A DNA stretch of 64,000 bases, taken from contig OZ022260.1 in assembly GCA_963978905.1 (NCBI GenBank), forward strand, positions 43,111,551-43,175,550, written 5' to 3'. The translations under genes were made by a program, and so were the position numbers. This DNA is from Trichostrongylus colubriformis. Taxonomy: Eukaryota; Nematoda; Chromadorea; Rhabditida; Trichostrongylidae. The notes under the pieces are model-generated. The model searched no databases, had not been told where the DNA came from, and was given only the letters and a program-made list of their open reading frames with translations. Below, one piece after another: positions 47,931 through 60,500 of this stretch (the first letter of the stretch is position 1; every line of letters begins with the position of its first letter).

Positions 47931-50166
47931 TTCAATGCATATTAAATGCCAAATCTGTGTTCCAGAATTGTTAGAGTACTAGAGTAACAATAATACTTAC
48001 AGAATCATGGATTTATCCTGGATGTTGAGTAGTGCCGTATTCCCCTTGCTTTCCTCATTAGATTACGCCGCTGTTTTTGCTACTACCTTACTACTTCTAG
48101 TTGCTGCTTTTTGAGTGGAAGTAAAAAGTAAAACAGGGCTTACTATGGTTCTGCAATCAGCTGATCGCGCTCACCGCTCGTTTTGATATGCTTTTGGACC
48201 ATTGAATAACGGAAAACCGTTATTCAATGGTGGTTCCGTCTTTTCTGCCTTTGTTTCCGCACGTCGATTCATCTGTCAGCGAAGATGTCTGGCGGGCAGG
48301 ATTCGCCTTAATAGACCGCACTATTTTCCCGAGGGATGTCCTAGATTTCGAACTTTCATGGTTGCCCTACCCATACATATCTCTTCTCTACCGAGTATCA
48401 TTTTACATCTACTTCTATTTGCGCCTCTACTTTCTTCGAGGTTTTCAACATCTCAACTACTACTTATTCTCTGCTCAATTGCTGTTGTCACTTACAGGAG
48501 CATAAGCGCTCCATGAACGAGCTGATTGACTTCGCAAAATAGCCGTATGTCACGATTAAGTTAGTAATGTCATTCAGAGAGAAAGACACACTCCGCCTGG
48601 TTTTTTACCTTTCACTGCTTTCGTTTCCGTGACTGCTCGAGAAGTTCGCCTTTAACACATAATAGTTGTTCTATCACATTTGGACATTCCAAGAATTCGT
48701 CCACGAAACTTCATCATTCGGATTCTTTTTTGAATTACTACTTGATATAGTACATGAACTGAATCACGGAAAGAACTGGCACTCCTCCTCTATTTCAAAG
48801 CAGAAATCGAAAACTGGAAAAAGAGCAACTCGTTTGAATTCCCGCCACAACATTCGAACTGCCATCAGAGGTCAGTGCGCAGTTCGAATTCTCGCGCCCA
48901 ATGTTGATTTGCTTCTCACTCTGCGTCTTTGACCACGTGACTGCCACCTCTTTGCTCCTCTGTTCTATCGTCCGAGCCCACGCCCAATCCCCTCGGGCCT
49001 AGGCGCTCTATCTCAGTCTTATTCTCAACATGAACGTGAATTTTTGCATGAAAACCTTAGTAAGCAAATATAACTCGATTATGTGGGTAACAGAAACTCA
49101 AATTCCCGTGGACCAGTCCTCTAATATCCATCGGGGCAAGGAATCGCCGTCAGGGCGTGGTTGCGCTCACAAGCAGCCAGGAAGAGTGGCACGGAGGAGA
49201 TGCAGAAATGAAGCAGGCAACGAGGCAGGGTGGCATAGGCGGAGACGCAGAAATACGCAGCCACGCCATGCCGCCGGCACCGCAAAGTATGAACGCGGCT
49301 TTAGACGGAACGTGACCGTTACGGGCCACAATTAAGAACGAGATTGTGTATAGCTAGTAAGTTGTGAAGAAACTTTTACTACACTTTGATTTTTTCATTC
49401 GCATTATATCTTTGTCAATGTCCATTACATATTTTTTGAGAATTGGTTTTATTAATCACGTTTACTTGCGTTCGTATGTTAACATATTTGTCATATTTGT
49501 TATTTGAGAAGTTTAATATGCGGAAGATGAGGCTTTCAAATAAAGATAATGGAATAAGATGGTAATTTTGTCGCACCCATCCCTACCTTTGGTGTTGGAG
49601 CCCGGGAGACGAGGGTCAACTGTGGCGTCGAGGAAACTTTTCGAAAGTACGACCTTCCCAAAAAGGGGATCCTATACGACTTGCCCTTCCCCTTCTTCAG
49701 ATTCCGCTAATTCTGTGATTTCTACTCAGTAAATGCGATTAATCAGAAAATCTAGAGCTTCCGTTCAAAAAAACAACCGAGGCCAGACTCGTGACAATGC
49801 AAGAAGAGTAAAAACCTAACAGAATTCAATACTTATATTCCGAAATGAGCTCGCCGATCATGGGTTATGTGCTTGTCCTCTGATAACAGAGGAGAAGGGT
49901 TCGAAGCCGTAAAAGTTATGCGGAAGGGATAAAGGATGGAAAAAACATGATAGAAAGGTAAACGAAGCCTTGTAATGCGCTCCACTGCGACCGCAGCGTC
50001 GCTATTGCAACAGTGACGCGGCATCGCGATAGGCGCAGTATCTTCCCAATAGCAAATTTGAGCAATTTTTGAATACTCATGACTTCACTAAAACTCAATC
50101 TTTCGAAGTAATGTAGACTGCTTTCGCGAAAACTCCCCTAGCTGAATATGTTGGCCGCGAAAGTTA
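47931..50166. other. no gene; hairpin and family A relative inside
   Basis: 48199-48230 is a perfect 14-bp-stem hairpin (ccattgaataacgg). 48.90-49.12 kb is a diverged family A relative ending 'cccgtggaccagtcctctaa'. The GC-rich 49.13-49.32 kb shares inverted words with 52.15-52.26 kb. Remaining sequence is AT-rich. Confidence 0.5.
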
Positions 50167-51451
50167 TTAGGTCGGCAACTAAGTCATTGCGGATATCACT
50201 CATAGATGGCTTTGGTTGAATATTTAGCTTTACTGGCGTAGGCCAAATGTTAAACTTATATTGTTTCTAATAGTAGGCAATCCTGTTATCAATCAGTAAA
50301 GAAAGCTCCTTGACTGGTTGCATTATTTTCGTTTGGCGTGTGCTGAAAAATGGAGAATCAAAACAATCATTTTCGTCATGTATTGCTTTATTATTTCCTT
50401 AAAGGGAGAAACGCATCGCAAGCTCACAAAAAGTTATGTGCTGTTTATGGTGCTGAAGCCTTGAAAGATCGGCAGTGCCAAAATTGGTTCGCCTAATTTC
50501 GTTCTAGTGATTTTTCTCTCAAAGATGAGAAACGCTCTGGTCGTCCAGTTGGAGTTGACAACGAGTTAATTAAGGCAATACTTGACTCGGATCGTCACAG
50601 TACAACACGTGAGATTTCAGAGAAACTACAGGTATCACATACATGTATTGAAAAGCATTCAAAACAACTTGGGTACGTGTCAAAACTGGATATATGGAAT
50701 CCTCAGGAACTGAAGGGACCGCATTTGATGCAACGCATTAACATCTGCGATTTGCTAAAGAAACGTAGTAAAAATGATCCACTTCTAAAACGAATGATCA
50801 CTGGCGATGAAAAATGGGTTGTTCACAATAATGTCCAGCGAAAAAGATCGTGAAGCTGCCCAGGTGAACCAGCTCAAACAAGAGCGAAAGCTGGGATTCA
50901 TCAAAAGAAGGTTTTGTTGTCAGTTTGGTGGGATTACAAAGGAACTGTCTACTTTGAACTCCTACCACCCAACCGAATGATCAGTTCTGATGTCTACATT
51001 GCACAATTAACAAAATTAAGCAATGCAATTCAAGAAAAGCGACCCGAATTAATTAACCGAAAAAGTGTTGTATCCTGTCATGACAATGCAAGGTCACACA
51101 CATCTTTGGCCGCTTGGCAAAAATTAATGGATTTTGGTTGGGATGTTTTGCCACATCCACCATAAAGTCCTGACCTTGCACCATCGGATCACTTTTTGTT
51201 TCGATCATTGCAAAACTCTTTGAGTGGTAAAAATTTCAGTAGTGATGATGAGGTCGAATCGCACCTGACTCAGTTTTTTACTGATAAAAACTAGAAGTTT
51301 TATAAACGCGGAATCATGATGCTACCTGAAAGACGGCAAAAGGTCATTGATAAAAACGGGCAATACATTACAGTATAAGGTGATTTATTTCTATGGAAAA
51401 AGGTCTTTGATTTTCTAACAAAAATCCGCAATTACTCAGTTGCCAACCTAA
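50167..51451 (+). mobile_element. full-length mariner transposon, 1285 bp, inactivated
   Basis: The left terminal repeat ttaggtcggcaactaagtca and the inverse of the right (ttaggttggcaactgagtaa) pair over about 27 bp with few mismatches. TA stands at 50165-50166 and again at 51452-51453, the expected target duplication. The length equals a typical mariner, so no large indel has occurred. Confidence 0.95.
50350..51378 (+). pseudogene. mariner transposase, 342 codons, four in-frame stops
   Basis: A single continuous frame from ATG 50350 to TAA 51376 with premature stops at 50494 (TAA), 50851 (TGA, where TGG is expected), 51163 (TAA, where Tyr of YSPD is expected) and 51292 (TAG). Motifs: helix-turn-helix region with CQNWFA; RMITGDEKWVVHNN (first catalytic D); CHDNARSHTS (second D); SPDLAPSDHFLF (third D), at the 34-residue spacing of mariner D,D34D. 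All damage is point substitution, so the copy is decayed but not truncated. It is unrelated in detail to the relic at 8.7 kb. Confidence 0.95.
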
Positions 51452-53645
51452 TATGTTTGAAGAAAGTTACATCCATTTAAAGGAGCACTTCGACATTTTT
51501 CAAATTTCCCTGACAGGATTTGCATGTGCAGAACTACGCAGCCATTACGGAAATGAGAACGGATTTCCGATGCAAGGTCTGCGAGGTTGCCTTTCTCCAG
51601 GGCCTACTTGAACTATCATCGTCTAAAAACACATTAATTATGCACCAACCTGGTTGCTTAAATATTTTTCAACATTTGTCTATGTTGCTTTTACGTCTTC
51701 TAGTGAGTTTTCCTCACTTTCGTTAGATTTGATGCACTTTGATGCTCTGAAATTGAAGAGATACGTATTCGTCAAGGGCAACAGTGGGGAAGTTTTCTTT
51801 TACCTCCAGAAAAACTGGGAGGATGCAAAACAAATGACAGCTGTCAGACGTCATTAGAAAAGCAGTATATCTTACTCAGGGGGGTTTCTATTGCACTTAT
51901 GATCTAGAAAATCTATGATTCTGCACTTATGTCTGGACGAGGGTCTGGATTGCATTTTCAGTAATATAGACAATTTGAATTTGTGAGCGTCTCAGGGCCC
52001 GTGCGAAACGAAGGTTAGACTACTTCTTCGCTTCTTCACTCTCAAATCTTTTTAAACATGGCTTCTCTGTTTACAATTGATAATTTCGTTGTGAGCAACA
52101 CGAAGGATTACGGGAGTTTATCAAGGGCTAATGTGAAGGCCGCCTTCATACTTTGCAGTGACGGCGATAGGGCGTGTTTGCTTCGTCTCTGCGTCTCCAC
52201 CCGTGCCACTCTGTCTCGCTGCCTGTGAACGCGGCTGGCGCATCGCACAGAATGAAGGCAGCCCAACTGAAAGTAGGGGTGTTCGGTTACTCCCTTCATC
52301 CCAGCTCCTCGCTCTATTTTGTTTTCGTCTGTGCCCTATTCCAGTGACTCAATTACTCAATTCCATTTGAGTCAGCCATTGTCTGCGTTTTCGCTGACCA
52401 AGTGGAAATACGGACTAGAGAGTTCAAGTCGTTCCATAAGGTCGTGCTGTGCATGACCTCTTCACTTCACAGGTTCACTCAGCTCTGGTCGATATCTGAT
52501 CGGACAAAAGGTTGAAGTCGTCCCGTTAGTGCATGCATGTCGTGCTGAGCGTGACCTCCTAACATCACAGAATCATGTGGTTGTGATCAATGGCTAAGCC
52601 AAGCGGTGTTTCCGGAAGACCTTCAAAAGTCAATGCAAAGGGTCAGCGTGTCATTTCTGTGGTTTCTGGTCATTAACTTTCGTTTTTCTTTGTTCTTGTG
52701 CTGCTTATCAGCTCAACAATCACTTTCAGCAACGCACTTTCGACCAAATTGTACCACATGCTACCTTTGAGCATTGAATTGTTATGAAAAGGCATACATA
52801 TACATAGGCAACTTTCTCGAAACCTGACAGGCTGTAAAGGTCGCTGCTAGAAAAGCAATCTGTTTTCAGGATGCTCCCCTGAAAATAGGAGTAAAGCTAT
52901 TAGCTATCGTTTTCCGTTTTAATCAAATTACCCAACCATAATAGGCTTTCACTCGTCTGACTGTTCATAACCAGACCACGTCCGTCTTCTTCGTGGATGT
53001 ACGTTTTTTTGGAAACTTATGAGTTGAATTCCTGCATATTATTAAATAAATTTGAATGATCATAATACTATTCGAGAGTAAAGCCATTGATCTTTGATCT
53101 TAATCCCTTTATGAGAAGATGATTCCTTTTTTGCTAATGAAATGATGAATTATTCCTGACATTATCATCGCGAACCTTTTGGACTCATCGAATCCATTGT
53201 GTTGTCTGGGCATTGTACTCTTCAGAGCCTAGGTTTGCACGCTTCTGCTGTTTTGCCTCAAGTATCGTTGAATGCAGCTATTGTTTGAGCAGAAGGTCAT
53301 TACATAGATTGACAGTATTTTTGAACGAATATTGCGGTGCAGACCAACGGACCTGATGAGGTCGGTTTCAAAATCGCGCGATAAGGGCGTCCACTTTTCT
53401 TAAGATTGTAAGGCATCCCTTAGCTAAGGCCTAGCTCCTTTCCTGGCTGATGGAGATGCAGATTAGGGATTTCGAGCTGGCATAGGCTTCCGCAGAGGAA
53501 TCTTCGACGGGGGTTGTATTTCTTTCAAATCCTCCTCACGGATCTTCGCCATTCACGCATCCCTGAGGAGAGCCCATGCACCATTTGAGAGTTCAGGGCC
53601 GGTTGGCCGATTTCTGAAAAAGGAGAGCAGTCGATAGTCATACTT
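51452..53645. other. no confident gene
   Basis: 51519-51600 (+) follows a good acceptor (ccctgacag) and reads HVQNYAAITEMRTDFRCKVC, a possible half C2H2 finger, but no paired His or donor was found. 51.63 kb has one end of MITE Q. 52.15-52.26 kb is a repeat shared (inverted) with 49.2 kb. 53.33-53.50 kb shares words with 25.25 kb. Confidence 0.35.
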
Positions 53646-54050
53646 TATTACACCGGAAGGAGTAAGGAGAAAGTGAGAACTGGGAATACGTGTTTTCTGA
53701 AAACGATCTGCCTATTTCAGAAAAATAATGTGCAGCGAAACTCGCATCAAGGGTCTGAAGCTGGGATCTTATCACGATCCCGCAGCACCGCGTGTCGTTC
53801 TACAGTTCATCAGCCGGTCGAGTTGCCGGCGAAGGGCGGGACAACGTTCGCGACCGGCTAATTTGGTTTCTTCGCCCGTCTGCAGCCCCCTCCGGCTGGT
53901 GACGCAGAGGGGCGCGAGACAGAGGAGGGGCTTTCGGGTTCCTGTTTCTTAATTTCTTAGCCGTTTTGTTTCGTTCTTCCTCTACTTTTCACTGCTGAGC
54001 ATCCTTGCCTTCATATTCTACAATCCACCCCTTCCGGTGTCTTCAATTAA
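53646..54050. repeat. MITE family G copy
   Basis: Inverted ends 'acaccggaaggagtaaggag' and 'caccccttccggtgtcttca'. The body matches 13757-14122. Pieces of the same family occur at 25.9, 37.4 and 45.1 kb. Confidence 0.85.
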
Positions 54051-54164
54051 GGTAGCAGTGGTATCATTATCGAAATCGTTTGACGACCCCTTTGGGAGAC
54101 GGCGGCTCGAGTATAAGCTATAGGCACAGACCCGCGCCGGTTGCCTCAGTTGCGTAGACCCGGG

Positions 54165-54398
54165 AGAAGGGTGTGTGCCATTTGGGCAGAAACCTCGCGT
54201 GGCCTCGTTTGACGGTCTTTGAAATGGTGCGAGATAGGGCGGCCTAGTAGTTGAGTTCTGAAGAGATTACGCCTAGAATAACGCGTAGAGCATCATTATC
54301 GCTTTGGGACCCATCTAATAGAACCCATAGCTCGCATCATCGCGTCGCATACCGGACGCTACGACGCGAATTTTCTGTGCCAGTGGCATGCACTTCGG
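54165..54398. repeat. palindromic repeat family I, copy
   Basis: 'gggtgtgtgccatttgggca' pairs with 'gtgccagtggcatgcacttc', with inner 'gacgcgaatttt'-type words shared with 23.4 kb. Confidence 0.65.
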
Positions 54399-55236
54399 GA
54401 AGAGTGGTCGTCGGATTAGAGGTCCTGTGGAATACATTCCGTTTCTTTGTGAATTTTCCCTAGGGGTTGTACCGGAGCCCTCTTCTTTTGGAAGAGGTGT
54501 AGGGGGAGGAAAGGGGGGAGATGGGAGGGTATTTCTCACAAAGGCCTCTCGGCGCCATGGCTAACCCTGGAATCGAATCGAGCCATCGCGCCACCCTTTT
54601 CTGTGACATAGTGTCGAGAAGTGGGTGTGGATAACGGGTTTGTATGTTAGCCAAATGAGTTATAGGACATGTAATATGACTGTAAAATCGAACGTAGGAA
54701 TAGTGAATTTGGCTGGTTTAAAATCATGTTCAGCACAGAGCCGTGAGCTTGACCTGAGCAATGACGTTAGATCCAATTTGATGTGAATGCTAATGCACTT
54801 TTGAAGCCGTTCGAGGTGTGAATAAAAGCTGAATGGCAAGGCTTCCTGTTGACTGAAGCTATTCATATGCTTCTCGAGTTATGGAAACCTACCTCTGGTT
54901 TTCGTCAATCTGGCCGGCTGTGTGCTGTGGTTCTTTGGATTATCGAGGAGAATGCGAATTAACAATTTTTTGAGCATATTTTTTTTGTAAAATTCGCTGC
55001 ACTCTTTTGTCGATCTTTTCTCATGAGCGTCTTCTGCTGATGATCGTCATTTGCTCGAAGCTGTGACGTATGTTTACATTTTTGCGTTCTAGACACTCAT
55101 TTCAAACTAATCAACGGCCGACCAAGCGCCCTATCGATACATCTCCGGCTGAAGAGCTGTTCTACGCTCAGCAACTAACTCCATCAACACAACTCAATAG
55201 TAGCAAAGCTGACTACAAGTGCACAGCAGCCGAGCC

Positions 55237-55352
55237 ATGTTAGATGCTCCGTCGAGCTCTACGACCACTTCCGACACCACCGACGCCAGTGATTCGGCTG
55301 GAACGCACTGGCTGTACCAGCTGTTTCAGGGGCAGCCTAATTGGGAAGAGAT
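55237..55352 (+). CDS. possible first coding exon of an unknown + strand gene
   Basis: The ATG at 55237 opens a frame MLDAPSSSTTTSDTTDASDS, then AGTHWLYQLFQGQPNWEE, ending at a consensus donor at/gtgagt (phase 2). A Ser/Thr-rich start followed by an aromatic-rich block is protein-like, and an in-frame stop precedes the ATG. An alternative frame of the same DNA (RPIDTSPAEELFYAQQL) is open from 55094, after ttctag, to 55236. No following exon was identified before the window ends. Confidence 0.4.
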
Positions 55353-55680
55353 GTGAGTGTGTCCGTTGCCAGGTTACTCGTGATCAGCTATTTCATTTTT
55401 GTTTTATGACAAACTACGGTAAATGTTTACAGTTAATTGAAATTTAATACTTTTGAGGGTGCTATCGCATTAAGGGGTGGGCATCTCATAGAAAGTTACA
55501 CATCTGAGCATCTTGGAGGGCTCTTCATGGGTGATCTGCACATCCAAACGCATATTTTTGGCTAAGCCTGTGTGGTGGAAAAGAGGGGTTCCTTCTCCTT
55601 TAATGTCCATAGTGGGATGCCCCCCCCCCCCTCATTGCGATTAACTACCTTTCAAGCATAGCCTTACAAGCATGGCAAAG

Positions 55681-55756
55681 CCTCGGGCGAGATTCGAACC
55701 CGCATTCGTGCTTTTCAGCAGACGTACTTATCCTTTTCATTACCTCGGGACCTCAA
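55681..55756 (-). other. tRNA-like relic
   Basis: On the minus strand a D-arm-like gtaatgaaaaggataagtac is followed by a T arm, gcgggttcgaatctcgc, and the 3' half ccgaggc. The 5' acceptor strand does not pair with it, so it cannot be a working tRNA. It is probably a tRNA pseudogene or SINE head. Confidence 0.5.
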
Positions 55757-55782
55757 ATCCTCTTCCAAATCCTCCTATTGGA

Positions 55783-55970
55783 TTAGTGCATAATTAAAGC
55801 GCTTTTTTCATTTTTTTATTTAGTAAAAAATGATAAAACTCAAATAATTGCTCAGAAGCGTTTTCACCATACAATCAGGTTCTGCTTCCCATCTACTAGT
55901 AGTCATCAGAACGTCAATTTCCACAAAAAAAAATCAGCAGTAAAAAACGCATTAATTATGCACCATCTAA
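55783..55970. repeat. MITE Q, about 188 bp
   Basis: Inverted ends tagtgcataattaaagcgct and tagatggtgcataattaatg (inverse). The same terminal word recurs alone at 51.63 kb. Confidence 0.7.
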
Positions 55971-56101
55971 TGAAAGCATATTTTCTCAACATGCTTCTAC
56001 TCATATTTGTTCACCTAATAATAGTGCGGTGAAGAATTCCTTGTCACAAGCGAGTCTTTTTTACGATGTGTGTTACACGAAATGCGCCCCGACATAAACA
56101 A

Positions 56102-56365
56102 TCACCTGTATCGATGAGTGCCGTTTAGTATCTCAATCTCAATGTACCCCCTGCTCAGTTTCACCAATGAAGTAAATGGTAGTTCACCCTTATCTTTCGT
56201 TGCGTACGGCAGCAGGTCTGAATGCCAATTAGATGTCGACAACGTGATTGCGTTGGCAAATTCCTCTACGATACTCTCCAAATAAACGGGGTGGGAGGGA
56301 CTTGATTGTTTAAAAGGTCGCAGATGCACATGCCTCTGACATGAATATTCGAAAGAAGCGTCCAC
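56102..56365 (-). CDS. unassigned 87-codon minus-strand open frame
   Basis: The frame reads VYLESIVEEFANAITLSTSN and LPYATKDKGELPFTSLVKLS, ending near a possible donor, acag/gtgatt, at 56102-56106. It is protein-like in composition, but there is no ATG with good context, no family and no partner exon. It could be a single exon or chance. Confidence 0.25.
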   Translation of the reverse strand: MDASFEYSCQRHVHLRPFKQSSPSHPVYLESIVEEFANAITLSTSNWHSDLLPYATKDKGELPFTSLVKLSRGYIEIEILNGTHRYR

Positions 56366-56621
56366 AGAACTTTGAAGGTATCAGGATTAGCAAAGCTCAT
56401 TCGGAAGTACTATTCCCTGTGAACGAATATTTGAACCCAGAAGAGATAATATGTAGTAAAACTGGCGTTTAAAAAAATCGCCTTTGGGGCGCTATTGTGA
56501 TCCTAGCGCGCTTCGCCTTCACCTACCTGCCTCAGTAACCGAGTTGCCTGCTGACGCGGGCAGGTAAGGGAAATTGATTCCATTCATGATGGCGTTCGGC
56601 AGTGAATTGAAGTCATAGTGT

Positions 56622-56684
56622 AAAATTGTAGTTTGATTGCCATACGTACTACGTGGTACGCATGGCAATCAAACTACAATTTTT
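56622..56684. repeat. 63-bp hairpin
   Basis: Arms aaaattgtagtttgattgcc and its inverse pair over about 28 bp with one mismatch, around a short centre with tacgtggta. Confidence 0.9.
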
Positions 56685-57398
56685 TGTTTTTTTTTTGTGC
56701 AAACTTATCGTTGCGAAGTGCTACCTCCGCAGCTTTCGAATATGGACAATGAAATATTTTTTCTGGGAACCTTCTTCTACAAAAAGTAGGTAGGATTTTG
56801 GCAATACAATTTTAAACAGCATGTGCGCCAAGCGATGACAAAACAGTTTCATTCTTTATAACGTTGTACATGTGCAAATCTTCCTATAAAGGTACATATT
56901 TTTAGCAGTCTGAACAATATCAGAAAATACTGGGTATTGAATTATGGGTTACTATGAGATCTATTTTGTTGAGAACCTGACAATTATAATCTTCACAAAT
57001 TCAAGCTGAAATCATAACTCTTAGAAACCGAACATTTCATGCTCGCCGTCGGAGCTTTTGCGTGGGGAAAGAAAGGTCCGTAATTTTAGGATAGTTCTTA
57101 TTAACATCTACACAAAATTTCACTTTCCTTTGAAAATTGGAGGTTAGCAGGACATCTACAGATGCAACTTCGACCGGGATTACTCTTCTATGAGCTGTGG
57201 CGCTAACTTCTTAATTGCACAAAAATTTTATTTGTTTAGTAGGTGTGTTAAAACCAATTTTTACAATGGCACAATGTCTGAGAGATATGTTGTTCTCCAT
57301 ATTCGGTAACGTACCCTAACAACTTTAGCCCTCAGAAATCGATGCTTATGTGAATATGACCCAAAAAACGGTCCTTGGTGGCCAAATACAACACATGG

Positions 57399-57513
57399 TT
57401 ACTGCAAGGATGCTGAGTTATGGGCAAAAGCTTCGGTGCCGGACGGGAAGTGCGGGTTCGAGTCCCGTCCGGCACCGAAGCTTTTGCCCATAACTCAGCA
57501 TCCTTGTAGTAAC
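57399..57513. repeat. long hairpin containing a tRNA 3' half
   Basis: Two 51-bp arms (gttactgcaaggatgctgag... and its inverse) differ at a single base and enclose a 13-nt loop. The loop and inner arms make a T arm, gcgggttcgagtcccgt, with an acceptor-like gtgccgg/ccggcac. There are no D or anticodon arms, so it is not a tRNA gene. Confidence 0.92.
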
Positions 57514-60500
57514 TTTCGCAACGCGAGCTGCGGCGATAAACAACAGTTATCAAAAATTAAAAATAACAACACGTGGTGTTGCACGATTTGAAGTGAACGA
57601 AAACAGCCTCGGTCCATTGTTTAATAAGGGTTCTCTCTGAGGAAAAGGGTGTGTATCAGTGAAGTGTGTCCAGAAGGATCACAGCTGCTTCATTACTCTA
57701 AGAAGGCGTCCTCTAGGGATGTCTTATGAACCACATCACCCTAGAACTGTCTTTGAAGATCAATGACTTTGAAGGTATCAAAAACCGCCATCGCTTTGCC
57801 CCTCTGAGCCCCACACCACCTCCCCTCACCTTAGACGACTGGTAAGTCTTTGTTCTTCCACTCGAGCAGCCTTTCAGAGGAGAAGAGCATCTTTGCTGTA
57901 GTGTTGTGTCTCCTCGGTGCAGAGATTTTTCTGTTTATGCATGCACCGTTGAAAAATTCATTTGGGCAGATGGCGCTTCGATTTAGCCTTTTCAATCGAC
58001 ACCGCTGCAGTGCAATATTCGATATTCTCTTAAACGAACTTGTCCAAATTTGACAATTGCCTCGTCTTTTTTTCCGCGCTGCACAGTTGCAGCAGGCAGA
58101 GTCTGGTGCTGATTTGACTCTTACTGAGTTATCTGTTAGTTTCAGCTCTTGCTTCGTCAAGCAACGAGATTAGAAGTGCCAGATTTCAAAAGAACAAATA
58201 GATGTGTCTGAAGTCCGCAAACCACGCCTTTCCAATGAATCCCAAATTCCACCAGATGCTATCTATCATTCACTGATATAGCTCAGTCGTCTATGTTCCT
58301 TTTTCCTTCCTTCGAGGCTCGTTTACTTTTTTGACTTTATTGATTCTTCCCTCGATTTTTTGTTTATGGATTAGCCAAAGTGATTACTTGGCTTTCTGTT
58401 TTACTGAGTTCTCCACTGGACTACTGGGCTTCCTGTTTTTCTGGACGTTTGTCGAATACACAATACCCTTCAAAATGAGATGGCTGTGATTGTTCTTAAA
58501 AATTCAACTATCAGGTTGTATGGAAAGTTTGGCCGATTCTCGCATATTCAACCTCGGAAGATCATAACTCGGTTCAGACTGCAGCTTTTCTCACAGAATG
58601 AGCACCATTCGATTCGTTACACAATTCGCAACATTATGCATGCTTGCGAGGGCTGGCGATTTATATTGCGCAGAGCAAAAAAATCAAATCCAAGTCATCA
58701 TTCTTCCTGAACACACTGAAGGAGCTCTCCAGATGTATGGGAAAGTGTGGCTCAGTTAGCGCTAGCACTGATGAATATGGTGGACGAGTATGAGCTTCAG
58801 CTGCACCGATGCGTCCCGCGGCACCCTTTTTTTGAGTTTCTTTAAACAAAGTCTACTTGAGATGGTCAATTAATCACATTTTTGTGGAAAAGGTCAGTAC
58901 ATTTAGATGTCTTTTGCAAGTATAGACGCCCATCGCTTTCTGCCGTTTTAGTTAAAACCATCTGATCAAATGAAAATTCGAGCAACTCGCTCTCATTTAT
59001 GCACTTCTGAAATCAGGAAGAGAATGTACCATCCCATGCTCCACCCCATCCCTTTGCAGTACTCACATTTAGTTGCCTTCGCTGGCACTCGACTAAAAAA
59101 GAACTCGTGAACTCCTAAAAGTGCTATTTTCGCAGTACTTCAAAATTTCCCTAATAATTCGGAAACCCTGTGGCATTCCAAGGAAAGCATACATTCAGAA
59201 AGGGCAACTTTTTGTCTTCTCAAGAAGCGCAATATGTAAATTGTTTCATGTTGGCGCACATTGAGATTGGAATTTATCTTGTGAACGTGCAAAACCGGTG
59301 AAAGCTTTCTCTACAACCTAATATAATCAAAAAGATTGTAGTGAACTATTTGTTTTTGATTTTGCATAATTTTAACGTAGAATTGGCTAGTTAAAGTGGA
59401 TCTTTCTCTTCTTGGAAGACACTCCTATCACGATTGCTGCCTGTCATTGTTTGGCCCTCAGCCCATCCCTCATGGGAACCAGAGTGGAAAAAGCTCATTA
59501 TTCAGCTCCGAAGCTTTTTGTTATTGGACGCGGAGCACCACTCAGACGTTTGACAGCAAATAGAGCAGATGGAAACGTGATAGCTGCAAATCTGTGGGGT
59601 AGGCTGAATGCTGCCAAACTTCCCATGAGCCCCTCAGTAGTTGTTTTTGACTGACGGCGATGAGGAATCGCGTCACATCGCTCATCCATTGCACTGTGGA
59701 TGAGTGGAGCATAGCGACGGCAGAAGCGCTGAAATTTGCTTCGGATGAGTCGTATCCACTACCTTTATAGACATTTCCAATCGTTTGATATGCTAAGAAA
59801 AGACAATTAGAGCATGGATGTGCGACAGGACACTCGGATTCAGTCAGATCGCGCAAGGAGCGCGGCTCAAATCTATGCCTACTGTCGCACACCTCTAAAG
59901 CGCATACTAGTCCAATTCGATATGAGCTGATCTTGTGGTTGATGGTCGCACTGTATGGGCTGTTTAACCGATCCCCACCGGAATCAATTCGATCGAATGA
60001 TGCAGTGAAACTTTCCTTGGTCGAACTCCCTGATAGAAAAGTTAGAGTTAGTTTTCCGAGCATATATCGGCGATTGTCGCTCCCCTTTCATTCAACTCCC
60101 TCCCTACATATCATTCACGATGTCTTTATCACAATAGAAGGATGTCGGATGAAGCACTTAACGTTGATTAATCTTGTTGTGAAGGCACCAGGCATTCTAC
60201 TTTGCTTCTAAATCGCAGAGAAATTGGAAGGTGACATGGCATATACAATGGCTGCAGATCAGCCGAAGTTAAAGCCGCGTCAGCCACCCATGAAAGGCTT
60301 GATGAGCCGGGCTTGGCTAGACCTCTCACTTGACCATCTAAGCTGTAACTATAACAAAAATGCTATCCCTTCGGTGAACATGTGTGAGTCTTTCTTTCCA
60401 TTCTTTAAACTTTAAAACTAAGTTGGATGAAGTTGGAACTAAGTTGGAAGAAGTTCGCTATACATAGCCCTCTTCATCTGGTTGAATAATTCATGTCGCA

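Noticed and set aside
57420..57480. Possible tRNA gene from the perfect T arm
   Set aside because: No D or anticodon arm; the pairing is explained by the longer palindrome.
59542..60063. 173-codon minus-strand open frame
   Set aside because: No recognisable domain, opposed by other open frames on the + strand, and no ATG with supporting context; kept only as unassigned.
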